NCBI GenBank assembly: GCA_013339765.2
Contig: CM023457.1
Span: 44,814,144 to 44,878,143 of the forward strand
DNA: 64,000 bases
Direction: 5' to 3'
Source: Haemaphysalis longicornis
Taxonomy: Eukaryota > Arthropoda > Arachnida > Ixodida > Ixodidae
The position numbers and the translations under genes were made by a program. Every line of letters begins with the position of its first letter. The stretch's first letter is position 1. This document shows, piece after piece, positions 21,610 to 32,521 of the stretch. The notes under the pieces are model-generated. The model was not told the DNA's origin, made no database searches, and saw only the letters and a list, made by a program, of their open reading frames with translations.

Positions 21610-22980
21610 CAAATACTATAAAGCATGTATGAGAACCTTCAGATTTATGCCTTATTCCTATATTTTGCCAAAGCTTTTGATCGCGTACCTCAAACTTCAT
21701 TCGCTTGGTATGGCACCGAACACTCTCCTGGGTTGAACACTTCCTCACTAACCGTAAGCAATTCACCTCTACTAATAATAAGAACTCTTCTTTAACGTAT
21801 CATCAGGCGTCCCTCAGGGCGCGGGCTTATCACCTCTTCTATTTAATAATCATAAATGACCTGCCCACAAACATACAAACCAAACTTCAACTATTTGCAC
21901 ACGACTGTGTCATATACTCCGCCATTCAAAACATTGAAAACAGTACTAAACTACAGCAAGACCTCAACACAGTTGCGCTATGGTACCAAAACTCGTCAAT
22001 GCCGTTCCAACCAAATCAAACTTAACGAAATGCAAGTCGATGTCATTTTCCCGTAAGCGCGTCCACTGTTCATCATACACACATTATAAATTCGCTTCCT
22101 CTCGATTCGGCTACGTTGTACAAGTATCTCGGAGTGCACATGTACCCATTTCTTTCATTTGCCATCTGCTCCGTCCATCTGCATCCATCTTTCAGTCCAT
22201 CTGCTCAGACTGCTCACACTTGGTTTCCTGCGCCGTAATCTAAAATCTGCATACTTAAAATATGTACGCCCAAAGCTCGAATATGCATCGTCCATTTGGA
22301 TTCCATCCCAGGCATATCTCGCTAACGTGCTAGAATCAGCCCGAAACCGTGCGGCTCGCTTTATAACCTCACTGTTCACCAGAGAAATCAGCGTCACCGC
22401 CCTAAAACACTCAATCCAGCGGCCATCTCTCGCGTCACGCCGCCTCATCTCACGCCTATGCCTCCTGCACAGTTTCTTTTTCAGCCCACAATCGAGACAC
22501 GAAATTTTTAAGCCCCAAACAGAACTCCTTCCCAAATTAACCGTTCTAACCCCATTGCACGAATCAACGGCCGTTCATCCGCAGTGAACGACTACTTTTT
22601 TCCCCCATGCAATTACACTTTGGAATCACCTCCCCGACACCAATGTTGCCACACCTGACCACACATCATTCCGCGTAAAACTGAAATCCCACTTTGATTC
22701 CACCCACTAACCCGTGGCTGTAGATATATTTTACCAGCATACTGTATGTATACATTTTCGTTTTGCCAAGTTGTTTGTGCTCTTCAAACTTTAATTCGCA
22801 GTCCAGCATTTTTTTTCTTTGTTTTTGTTGTCATTCTTGACCAAACTACCATATGCGTATTTAGAACTGTAATGCATATAATTTGTTCACATTGAATTAT
22901 GCACCCTCACAGAGTATTTGTTGCACCCCTTATGTAATGCCCTCAAGCCTTTAAGGATGCAATAAAACATGAAATGAAAT
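21610..22980 (+). mobile_element. CR1/L2-like LINE, 5' truncated and decayed
   Basis: RT pieces in several frames: AKAFDRVPQTSF near 21668, WVEHFLTNRKQF, LQLFAHDCVIYSAI (the YADD box degraded to AHD), then the C-terminal region with VRPKLEYASSIW, NRAARFI and VTALKHSI. The 3' end is AATAAAACATGAAATGAAAT, a microsatellite-type tail of this LINE group. Multiple frameshifts. Confidence 0.8.
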
Positions 22981-23388
22981 GACAGCTCTGCGGGTAGCAG
23001 CGAGTTGAGAATTGCAGTCGATCCATGAGTGGATGCCGTGAACCGAGCGAGAAGCACATTTTGGGCTGTCTAGGAACCGAGCGACATGACAATGGCACCG
23101 AGTTATCCTCCGCACCCACTGTCGTACATTTGCAGGTGACCGATGGCAAAAGCAGCTCAAGGCGTAAATACATCCCATTGAAAACCCGGTTTTGCAAGCA
23201 CGTCATATGCTAAGCAAACTTACGACTTATTTCTTGCCTTCTCACTGTGCTTTTTTTTCCTAGGCATTTCTATGCGTACTTCTTCACATTTCAGTGATGC
23301 TTCTATCGGCCTCTTCTTCCTTTTTTCTTGGTCGGGCAGATTACTATGCGTAACGCGACACTGCTAGTGTAACTTTAAGCGTGGTTTA
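22981..23388. other. Unassigned sequence
   Basis: No exon supported. A plus frame at 23025-23213 is open but has no recognisable domain or splice context. Confidence 0.35.
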
Positions 23389-23535
23389 CAGTGGACTAGG
23401 GGTGCTTGTGACAGCCGGTTGTACATATTACACTTCCACTGGGCCTTTCTGTTGCTGTCGCTTGTGTGCCTGGCCAGAAGCAGCCTACAAGCGAGCCAAA
23501 GTGACAGAGGGGCCCGGCGACACTCTACTAATGTA

Positions 23536-23940
23536 CAGAGGTCAAAACTGTTAACAACAACGCGTGTGGCTTTCGATACGTGCAGCGCAGCCTGCTGATA
23601 GCCACCGGCGTGACCAGCGAGACTAAGGGACGGCGCTGCAGCGGCTTGGCATGCGAAAGCTATTGCCCATGCTTCCTTGTTTTGGGGGAAGAGATTCAAC
23701 ACCAAAAGTCGCTCACCACGACCACCGCCAAAGTCTATATTAAACGTTATCTTACGCTGATAACCAGTGCAGTCTTGTTATCGCCCTTGGTATGTTTCCG
23801 ATATAAAAAAGGGGAATGTGGGAACCATACCAAAGGCGAAAATGAGACTGCGCTGGTTATCAGCGGTGGCTATCAGCAGGCTGCGCTGCACATATTGAAA
23901 GCCATGCTTTCGCGCGTTGTTGTTAACAGTTTTGACCTCT
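23536..23940. mobile_element. Palindromic element inside 23389-24482
   Basis: Arms CAGAGGTCAAAACTGTTAAC... (23536-23610) and their complement (23865-23940) pair over about 70 bp through AACAACAACGCG, GGCTTTC and AGCGCAGCCTGCTGATAGCC. TA lies outside (23534-23535, 23941-23942). Confidence 0.65.
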
Positions 23941-23945
23941 TACAC

Positions 23946-24455
23946 CCGCCAATTTTTTGACAATATCATGGGAGCATCGACCGTGCGGTTGATCAGCGCC
24001 GTATGACAAACACGACCAGAGTTGCCACATGCGCACTAAGCACTGGCTGCCGCGACTGTCGTCTGCTAGGCTCTTCCAGGAGCTGAGCACACCCCCGAAT
24101 CGTTTCCTTCACATATCACACGTTCTTCGCCGTCTTTGTTCATGAAGGCCTGTTGCGCCAATACTTCGTAAATCGCTAAAAAACGCTCATTTCGAGATTT
24201 GCTCGTTGAACACTTAGGCTGCTGCTACCAGACACTTTCACTTGCCTCTTGGCATCGTTAGCAGGCAGTGTGATAAGCGAAGAAAAAATCGGGGGCAGCG
24301 TTCTGCTCTTTGAACGGCCTAGCAGACGATGGCCGGCACGACCTTAGTGCGCGTGTGGCAACTCGCCAAGTTTGCCATGTCGCTCTGTAATACAGCGTGG
24401 ATCAACAAAACCGCCGATGCTCCTGTGATATTGATTAAAACATTGGGCGGCTGTA
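23946..24455. repeat. Second palindromic segment inside 23389-24482
   Basis: Left arm blocks (GGGAGCATCGACCG, GTTGCCACATGCGCACTAAG, CGTCTGCTAGG) are mirrored at the right (CCTAGCAGACG, CTTAGTGCGCGTGTGGCAAC, CGATGCTCCTGTGAT). The centre is near 24180. Confidence 0.6.
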
Positions 24456-24484
24456 CAACCGGCCCGCACCACTAGTCCACTGTA

Positions 24485-26014
24485 AACTACTGAGTAAATA
24501 GCTTGTCGCGTAGGGTTACTCCTTAAACCAATGCTCTAATCTGGCACATTTGAGCAATAGTCAGCCACTTTGTTGCACGGCCACAAATCTGACGTCAGGC
24601 ATGTTTTACTTTCAGTTTACGGTGCTCCGCCTCAAACCCGTGCTTTGCTGTTCACATTAAGGCCCCTGCTTGTTTTGTGTGTGAGTACGTATTCAAGCCG
24701 TTCATGGTCATGCTTCTCACGATGGCAGTGTCCTGTCTTCTGACCATGCAGCAACTATAACCCGTATCAATTCTGCCTTTGTTCATTCATCTAAGTGTCT
24801 TTTGCAAGCTAGGAATGGTATTTTTGTGGCAATTTCAGATTCGTAGCTATTTCCAGTACCACTCCCCGCACTGCATGAACTTCGTTACAACAAGACTACA
24901 CGCACCTTCGTGACACTCATGAGATGCTCTCACTAGCTGAAAAAAAGTTATGGCATTCACAAGCAATGCAGTTCCAAATACCGCGCAGTTGGTCTTACAG
25001 GGCTGCACAGAGAAGTACACGGCTTGAAGGTGAGAATACGTCTGAGCACAAATTCAGTTGCCCAAGTTTGACAAACACCCTCTTTCTTTTGTGAACAGTT
25101 TCCCAGACTCGCAAGAGGGAGGAGATTTGCACACTTCAGGGTGGGCACTGCTGTGGCCAGGTGGAATGAACGTGCTGCTAGCAGGTGACCTGCCCACACC
25201 GGGCATCCATGGCATACCGAAGTGAAGTTCGGACATCTGGGGTAAAGCGTGTTTACGTTCCCTTCAGAAGTTTATTTTGAGCAATGCCATGGGATGTGTG
25301 CAGCAGCTGCAGTGGAGGTTGCATGACAAGGCTGATACTTGCAGTGTCCATTTCATTACACTAGTGTAGTATCTGATCGGAATCACTTTAAACGGGTGCA
25401 AAAACATTATTCCACCCCAGGCCCAGTGAACAGCAAGCACACGATCCGGCTCCGTTGTACCAGAGCCATTGGTGTAGAGCAACAAGGGACGATTTGTAAC
25501 CTTACAGAAGGCAGTGGCTGCAGTAATCCTGAGCTTAGCCTGCCTTCAAATTCTTTACTTGGCCAGCTAAGGTTGCTGGCTTTCCAAAGTTCCTCACTGT
25601 ATTTTGAGACAATTGATACGAATCAGCAACCTTTTAAAGTGGTGTGTTTTCCAAGATTTTAGTTTTGTCTCATTTGTGTGTGCTTTTCTGCTTCCTTAGG
25701 CAGGAGCCATATGCTAAAGAGTTCGTAGTGAGAATCATCCTTACCCTGGGTAGCTATGTTGACCTGGGGAAGTTTGCATATTCGTGCTTATGGCTTCATG
25801 ATAAAATTGGTTACAAAGAGAAGTAACACCTGGGAACCCTAAGTGGTATTGGGCACTGTTTCCTCACCGTCAATCAAGGTAAAGCTCCTACTTCACAGCA
25901 ATGCAAAAATTGTGACATCAATATTAAGGGCCCCATTCTGCGAAGAAGCGTAGTTGTCCAATCAAGAAAATGGGTGCCTTTGTAAAGAGTTTGTACGTAA
26001 AAAACATGCGTGTG
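24485..26014. other. Unassigned sequence
   Basis: No supported exon. Frames on both strands near 24960-25240 are open but unrelated to known domains. TTAAGGGCCCCATTC at 25925 may be the end of another TTAA-type element. Confidence 0.35.
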
Positions 26015-26086
26015 ATCCGGTGAGATTGGAACACAGGTCTCTGCAGTTGCAGCCTGATGCCTTACCAACTGTGCTATCCCAACATG
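26015..26086 (-). repeat. tRNA-like sequence, probably a SINE head
   Basis: The reverse complement reads GGATAGCACAGTTGGTAAGG (A-box-like TAGCACAGTTGG) and then TGTTCCAATCTCACCGGATC, a degenerate B-box. The arms pair poorly, so it is a tRNA-derived element, not a functional tRNA gene. Confidence 0.55.
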
Positions 26087-26939
26087 CTCCAAGGGCTAAA
26101 ACAAAGTTGTTCCTTTCTTGATAGCACGTGTCCGCTTGGGAAATTGGCCCACAGTGAGGATCTTTGAAGAGCTAATGTGCCCGCTTCATAAAATTCACAC
26201 AACAGCGAATTAGAAACAGCAGTTGTAGAATGGTGTGCCACTAGACACCTGGACGTAATGGCACTTGAGTAGAACAGGTGCATAACAGCTGCCCATAATC
26301 CTGATTCTATGGAGGTTGTGGTGGGTGCCAGTCTGCTTGGTTATGTAATTCCCGTAGTGAAACGAGGAAGCGAAAGTGAAGAAGCAGGCGCAAACACAGT
26401 GTAGCAGAAAAGAAACCAGTCAAAGTAATTCGAACCAAAAGACAAATAAACGAAAGTAAAGAAAGACATAAATATGGTGTATAAGTATCGCCAGGCCTTT
26501 GGCTTCAAAGTATGTAGGCATACTTAAGGGCCCAAAGTATTTTGTTTTGTGTTACCCCTAAGACTTCTATGCAAAATTGCCAGGTTGCGGCTGATGCTTT
26601 TTTCAAATATAATATTATATAATATAATGTATTTGTTTTGAATGTAATATTTTCGAAGGCTTTCGTGCACCTAATATGGAGTGTACTTGAGTTTAAAAGT
26701 CTTTAGTTGGAATCTGATTGCTGGAGGACGGGAACAGAAAACGACCAGCAACTGCCTTGTGAAGTGATCTTGTATTTCGATAAAAGCTCTCTTACGCAGG
26801 AAAAGGGATCATTGTGGCATACCTTTCAATCTCGCCACATCTGCAAAAGTTTTTAAGAACTTTAAATAGTAACGTTTACCAACTCGGGCATGGCTAAAAA
26901 AGTATGGGAACACCTAAGTGTTCCTTAAGGGTCATTTAT

Positions 26940-27100
26940 GCGAAAGCAATGGGTTCAATCCTGACCACAGCAGCTTTTCAGATGGAAGCTAAAAGTTAAA
27001 AAGCCCCGTGTGCCGAGATTTTGGCGCACGTGAAAGAGCCCATTTGGTCATAGTTTTCCGGAGCTCTCAACTATGGCATGCCTTGTAGCCCAAAAGTAGC
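26940..27100 (+). mobile_element. tRNA-derived SINE (Ruka-like), partial
   Basis: Has the B-box-like GGGTTCAATCC, CAGATGGAAGC, GAGATTTTGGCGCACGTGAA and a diverged core. The head is eroded. Confidence 0.65.
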
Positions 27101-27309
27101 TCTGGCAAGTTAGACACCGGTTATTCAAAATATTTTATAGCTTAGCTTTAGTGTTGTCCTCACTGATTACATTGTATGCCAATATGCCCTGTAGGAAAGC
27201 CAACTTTCTCTGGTGATGATGGTGAATGATCACGGGTGACGTGAAAGAAAAAAACGCTTCCCATTGCCATAATCAAATCTGGTCATGACGCCGACATTTA
27301 TCTCGGCGA

Positions 27310-28960
27310 GTGATGTCGGCTTCATCTCACGTTATGAAGCCGACATCTATCCGATCTACTTCTACATGGTCGAAGCGGTGGGGAAACGTTTTTCACCGAG
27401 TTACAAACCGTATCCCAGGGAAAGTCCGGGCAAAGGCCGTGAAATTATGCGAAAGCGCTGAACTAACAGGACTCGCCAGTTCTGTAAAAAACAGCAAGGC
27501 ATTGACCCTCACGCCATTTTTCACAGCAAAAACGCACAAGATAGAGTGCCCTTCCAGGGCCATAGTCACTGAGCGTGGACTGGCAGCGGTCCGTACTTAC
27601 AACAGTCCTTGTCGGTGCTCAAGGTTAATTATCCTTTTTTCATTCAGAGCCCCGCTGAGGAGTCCGAGTACCTGAAAACGGCTGAACCGGTAGGCGTGAG
27701 CGCATTTTCAATTGACATTAAGGATTTATTCTACTCCCTGCCACATCCGGAAATACTCCAGGCTGTAAGCACCAGCATTGACCACAACGGATCTGTGAGG
27801 TTCCAGAACCATTGCAGCACAAGTGTTGACCGATTGATGGAGCTACTTGCCTTCTACCTTGACTCCTCACTTGTGGAATTTGAAGGGAATCTGTATGTTC
27901 AGGAGTCCGCCGGCATTTGCATTGGATCCTGCCTGGCTCCGTTGCTGAGTGACCTTCTCCTGGCCCATTTTGACAGGAAGCTGAATGACGAGTTGCGTGC
28001 CACCCCAGTCACCAAGGTTTTTAGGTACGTCGACGATTTCTTGGTTAAGTACGAGTGTCCGGAAGGTGTGACGTCTGAGCCAAAGGTTGACCATATTTGG
28101 GGCATCTTCGATTCAGCCTTCAGCGGGCTGGCTGGTATTAATGAGAGAACTTCCGGTCAACTCAGAGCTTTGTTTTTTGGACTTAAATCTCCGTCTTCGC
28201 GCACAACACTCTGTTGGCAGTACTCCCCCCGTTCGCAGAAAAGCCTACTGCCGTTCTCGTCGGCTCATTCAAAGGTAGTCAAGCGCGGAATTGCTCAAGG
28301 TGCCTTGCGGAATGCTCTCCGGAGAAGTTGCCACCACCTTGTCCCAGAGAGCTTCAAAGAGCAAGAATCGCGACTGAAGACGGCGGGCTTCCCAGACTGT
28401 CTAATCGAGAGCCTTCCTGGAATTTTTCTAAAGGAAATCCGCGAGGGTAGGCCGGACAAGAACCCGAAAAGAGAAAAGGAAGGAACGGCCATCATTCCGT
28501 ACCTGCATGGTGTTTCCCACAAGCTGATGAAAACGGGAAGAAAGTGTGGCGCAAGAGTGGTGTTCTCGGCCCCCAACAAGCTTTCCAGGCTCTGCAGAAA
28601 GGTGAACAGCAATGACCAAAGTTTTGGTTGCTGTGTGGTTAGGCATACAAATGCCTACACGGGATGCAGGAAAGGCGTTGTGTACAACGTCCCTCTGTCC
28701 TGCGACAAGTCGTACGTAGAGCACACGGGGTGTTATATTAATGACCGCCTGCGCGAGCATGCAGACTCACTCAAGAAGTTTCAGGGGAGGAATCTGGCAA
28801 TTCATTGCGGGAAGCATAAATGCTCACCGAAGCTCGACCACACCTCAATAGTGAGCAGATATCCGGACCAGCGTTCACGTGAAATTTCGAAGGCGTTTAC
28901 TATCTACAAAATGGGGGACTCGCGTCAGCATGCCATCAATCGCGCTGCATGCTAAAGAGA
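27310..28960 (+). mobile_element. Penelope-like element, largely preserved
   Basis: The N-terminal RT portion (FFTAKTHKIECPSRAIVTE near 27520-27575) is one frame away from the main ORF at 27609-28955, so there is a break at about 27575-27610. The order RT then GIY-YIG endonuclease defines Penelope-like retroelements. Upstream and downstream terminal repeats were not located. Confidence 0.85.
27609..28955 (+). CDS. Penelope-like RT/GIY-YIG protein, C-terminal 448 codons
   Basis: The retroelement protein copies its RNA into DNA and cuts the target. Seen here: RT motif FSIDIKDLFYSLPH with the first metal-binding Asp, AGICIGSCLAPLLSDLLLAH, and the catalytic FRYVDDFLVKYE at about residues 135-146. 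After a thumb region come a zinc-finger-like linker with paired cysteines (GCCVVRH..AYTGC) and the GIY-YIG endonuclease (VVYNVPLSCDKSYVEHTG, NDRLREHAD), ending INRAAC. In the nuclease the usual YIG reads Y-V-E, so a core position is altered. The frame is intact for 448 codons, but the N-terminal RT motifs are in another frame; without a repair the product would be incomplete. Confidence 0.85.
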   Translation: MSVLKVNYPFFIQSPAEESEYLKTAEPVGVSAFSIDIKDLFYSLPHPEILQAVSTSIDHNGSVRFQNHCSTSVDRLMELLAFYLDSSLVEFEGNLYVQESAGICIGSCLAPLLSDLLLAHFDRKLNDELRATPVTKVFRYVDDFLVKYECPEGVTSEPKVDHIWGIFDSAFSGLAGINERTSGQLRALFFGLKSPSSRTTLCWQYSPRSQKSLLPFSSAHSKVVKRGIAQGALRNALRRSCHHLVPESFKEQESRLKTAGFPDCLIESLPGIFLKEIREGRPDKNPKREKEGTAIIPYLHGVSHKLMKTGRKCGARVVFSAPNKLSRLCRKVNSNDQSFGCCVVRHTNAYTGCRKGVVYNVPLSCDKSYVEHTGCYINDRLREHADSLKKFQGRNLAIHCGKHKCSPKLDHTSIVSRYPDQRSREISKAFTIYKMGDSRQHAINRAAC

Positions 28961-29030
28961 TTAACTATTTAGGTGGTGTGACTGTCGTGAGTGATACCAA
29001 GGAGTCGTGAGCGATACCACATGCATTGTA

Positions 29031-29825
29031 CAGTTGAATCCACTTATAACGATACCGCTTATAACAATATATCGGATATAACGATGGACAACGATTGCAC
29101 CGTCCAATTTTGTATGCTTTCTATGGTAAAATAACCCACTTATTACGATGCTCCCGAGCCGCGATATCGGATATAGCGATTGAATCCACTTACCGCGCGC
29201 GCCGAAAATGCGAGCTGCCGCCGGCGCTGGCGCCGGCACTCGGCGCCGACAGCACGCGACGCGCCTTGCATCCCGTTCACCCCTCAGAAAACGAGTCGAC
29301 TGCGCCAAGCGAGGGGAGGAGCAGCTTTTCTTCCCGACTCCCCTCCCGGAGCCTCTGCTTTGGCCTCGTCCGCGCGTCCGGCCGAACCAACGTTCGGCTG
29401 CTTCGGCCAGTTCAGCTCGCACTGCTCGCAGCTCGGAAGTTTCCCTCGCCTTTTCTGCGCGCCGAACTGAGTGCTTTTTTTTCTCCGCATCTGCCTCCGT
29501 TCAACGTTTCACCAGTTTCACTGCGGAGCCGGACTGAACGTTCGGACGCCATGGCCGATTCGCCTGCGGCGCTGCAGCGAGCATCTAATTGCCTGGAGCA
29601 ATTAGATGCTCTCGAAAAAGATGTGCGTCAGCTTCGCGTGAAGCAGTCAAAGCTGACTGACTATGGCTTTTCTGCAAACGAGTAGTTGCACTACCTCACT
29701 TGCATGTTAATAAAATGTTTTGATCTCTCTTGTGGCTTTTTTTTCTCGACCCGCTTATAACGATTATCGGTTATAACGATGGGATTTTCTTGGCACTTGG
29801 ATATCGTTATAAGTGGACTAGACTG
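29031..29825 (+). mobile_element. pogo/Tigger-like DNA transposon, internally deleted
   Basis: Ends CAGTTGAATCCACTTATAAC and the complement GTTATAAGTGGACTAGACTG, with TA on both sides (29029-29030, 29826-29827). Subterminal repeats of TATCGGATATAACGAT-type occur at both ends. 795 bp; retains only the end of a transposase ORF. Confidence 0.85.
29551..29685 (+). pseudogene. C-terminal remnant of a pogo-family transposase
   Basis: A 44-codon frame from ATG 29551: MADSPAALQRASNCLEQLDA, a short coiled-coil-like stretch, then VKQSKLTDYGF near the end. The last motif resembles the (R/K)Q..LT.FF tail at the end of pogo/Tigger and jerky-type transposases. DNA-binding and catalytic domains are absent. 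AATAAA follows at 29709, close to the stop, which fits the 3' end of a transposase gene. Confidence 0.5.
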
Positions 29826-29829
29826 TATT

Positions 29830-31949
29830 TCCCTTTATATGTCTCTGTTTCTTTCATTAAACTTCAGTCGTCAGTAAGCGCCCGTCCCTGACTGTTTTCA
29901 CTTGTGTCCCGTCCTTTGCGCTGTTTTCATTAATGGATTCCTACCGACTCCCCCAGCTTCGGACTCTTGTAGCTTGTGAACTGTCTTAACAGAACTGAAC
30001 GCCAGGACAGCAACCATAAAAAGTGGCACCGCACATGCTATGTAATACTGTCAGCATTCCAAAACTGTGTGGAAGGTGCTAATTCAGAGAATAGGACTGA
30101 TGCATTGTGACGATAAAAGAACGGGGTGATCAGTGTAGAAAACGTCTATTTGATATTGACGGACTCTTCATCCATCATAAGAGGTGTGCCTGTAAGTGAC
30201 AGTTTGACAGGACCATCACTAGCCTAGCACAAGGCTTCAGCTTACCAGAGATTGTCAAGGACCACGAGACAGTGTGTTTGAATATCAGATGCGATAATGC
30301 TGCTTCGGTGAGAAGGAACCGCAGTTTTCGTCATTTTACCTGCTTTTGATCTTTGCTTAGCTTTTTGCCTTTTTTTGTGGGACTTTCTTGCATAAATTGG
30401 GCATGTGTCGACAAAGAGTAAATGAGTTATTACTTGTGCCTTGCCAAGTTTCCTGTGTGTCCTTCGTTTCTTCCTGTGCTTTTTCGCTAATAAAACCACT
30501 TTTCTTGCTGTAATGTGCGCTTGGGCATATAACCCATCTAGCTGCTAGCAAAAAAAAAACACTCCTGCATTTTTGTACATATTTCCTCTGAGGAATTTCA
30601 TAAACAAAAATTGCCTTGTCTATTCCAAACTTTCAGGAGCCACTGGAAGTGCCAACTCTGCCTTACAAAGTACCTTAAAGCCTCATTTTGGCTTCAAGGT
30701 ACTGGCATTAGCCTACGGCACTTCCTGGAAGTATTTGCAAAACTTTCACTTTCAGGCCGATCAGTGAAGTTTTGCATGTTTGGTATATTGAAGACATTGC
30801 CTCCAAGTTTCAACTTCTGTTTCTGTGCTTACATTCTTTCATTCCCATGTATTTTTGCTGCTTTTTTAACTTTGTCCCTCACGACGGTTTGATAAACTGT
30901 TTCAGCCTCTAATAATTGGGTTAAATGTCATGGTTCTTGATGAGCTTTTAGGTTGTTTTTATGCGTACAATACCTCGTTACATTTTCTTATCATGTGCAG
31001 TTGATCGGGTCTTCTTCCAATAGCTCAAGCCCCCGATAATGCTGTGCACTATGAAGGTAAAAACAAGTGGTAAACACCTGATTGTAGGTTTCGTTTGCTG
31101 CCATTCAACTGTAGTCAACTTTCACACATTAAACTTCAGGTAATTGTATTTTATGACACAATTTCACTAAATCTGGGTGTCTTGAAAAGATTTAAAACTG
31201 TATTTAAGTGCCTTTATTCATTCCCTGCCTAAATCAGCCAAATTTAGCGGTCCCTTCAGGACCAAGTGCACCTTGTGAAGGGTAAACGGCACAGAATTTA
31301 AGTTTATTTTGTGCATTCCACGTTTGACAAAGTTTTTTGTACTTTTTATTATGTAGTATACTTATTAAGCTGTCTTTTTTTCTGAAAAATATTTGGGAAC
31401 TGAATATGAGGAGTGTGTTTTTTGTCTTTGCAGGTTTATTAAAGCAAGCTTTCCTGATTTCATATTGGTTTCTTATTGCCTTTTTTTCAGTGCTGCCTGC
31501 TTACAACGATGCTTTTCGGCCTTCAAGATTCGAGCAGTGTGCGGCCAGATTCCATCTTTTTTTCTTTTTCGTGAATTGTATTATAGTGGTAGCAGCTTTT
31601 TTGGTGGCAGCATATTTTATTGGTGATGTGGAGGCGCATGCAAGTGTTATTTTTGTATGATTCTATTGCACTGACTTGGACTGACTCTCACCAGAGCGTG
31701 AGAAAGTAAGTGGAAATAATTAACCAGAAGCATGCATATCTGCGGATTTATTCCTGCTTACTGTTCAAAGACCAACTTCATTGGTTTTTTTATCGCTTGT
31801 TAGCAACACTCTTATTGTTTTGGGATTAAGCCATGCAAAGTCAGGTTCTTTTATTACCTTTTCAGCTCCGTATACAGATTAACTGCACTTTGTATAAATA
31901 ATGTTTAACCACAAATGAAAGCTTTAGCAATTCCTTTTATGTGGCATCT
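29830..31949. other. Unassigned AT-rich sequence
   Basis: No coding exon or repeat family recognised. It is probably intron of the plus-strand zinc-finger gene or intergenic DNA. Confidence 0.35.
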
Positions 31950-32475
31950 TGGTAATCTGAATTCCATTTCTGGCAGTAATAGTGACTGGAAGCACCATAA
32001 CTCTTTCTGCTAGTTGTGCCACGTTTTCCCAGTGTCTTTAGCACACTTATGATACGTGGCAGGTTCGTCGCACTAGTGATGTTTGTGCCCTGTGTAATTG
32101 CTGGTGTAGCAAACTACCCTGACTGTGAGTGTTGCCTGTGTTGTTTTTTTCTTTATTTCAGTGTGCAATAAATTTGCTCACTATTTGTAGGTGTCTAGTT
32201 AGTTTACATCTGAATTTTGTGCCTCGTATCCATTTACATTGTGCCAATTCACTCCCAGTACTGATACAAACGTGTGTGCTTTTATTTTGTGTTTTGCAGT
32301 TTTGTTTTTCCTACGATTCTTGCAACATTTGCAAATTTGCCATATATTGCCATGTCTTTTTAATTTAAAAACAACAAATTTGTGACAATTGCTCGCTTCC
32401 ATCAGCAGCATTGTATAACAACGGGCTAAGGGCACAGGTGCCTGTTGATTACAAAGATCCGAAACCCCAAAAAAA
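31950..32475 (+). repeat. Upstream duplicated block (copy 1)
   Basis: Matches 35560-36110 in order: GTGAGTGTTGCCTGTG, TTCAGTGTGCAATAAAT, GTGTCTAGTTAG, CACTCCCAGTACTGAT, AAACGTGTGTG and GCACAGGTGCCTGT. It forms part of the repeated unit that carries the zinc-finger cassettes. Confidence 0.7.
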
Positions 32476-32521
32476 GAAGGGCGCAAGTGTCTGTGTATGA
32501 AGAAGACGCGGACATTCTTAA

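Larger units (their letters stand above)
23389..24482. mobile_element. TA-flanked DNA element with nested palindromes
   Basis: Ends CAGTGGACTAGGGGTGC and the near-complement GCACCACTAGTCCACTG, with TA outside each (23387-23388, 24483-24484). Pairing extends through GCCGGTTGTAC. Inside are two further palindromic segments, listed separately. No transposase. Confidence 0.65.

Noticed and set aside
26015..26086. Functional tRNA gene
   Set aside because: The B-box is degenerate and the acceptor and T arms do not pair; a SINE head explains it better.
29095..29550. 196-codon frame as a host protein
   Set aside because: It runs through the inverted repeat and GC-rich body of the pogo-like element; only the last 44 codons resemble a transposase.
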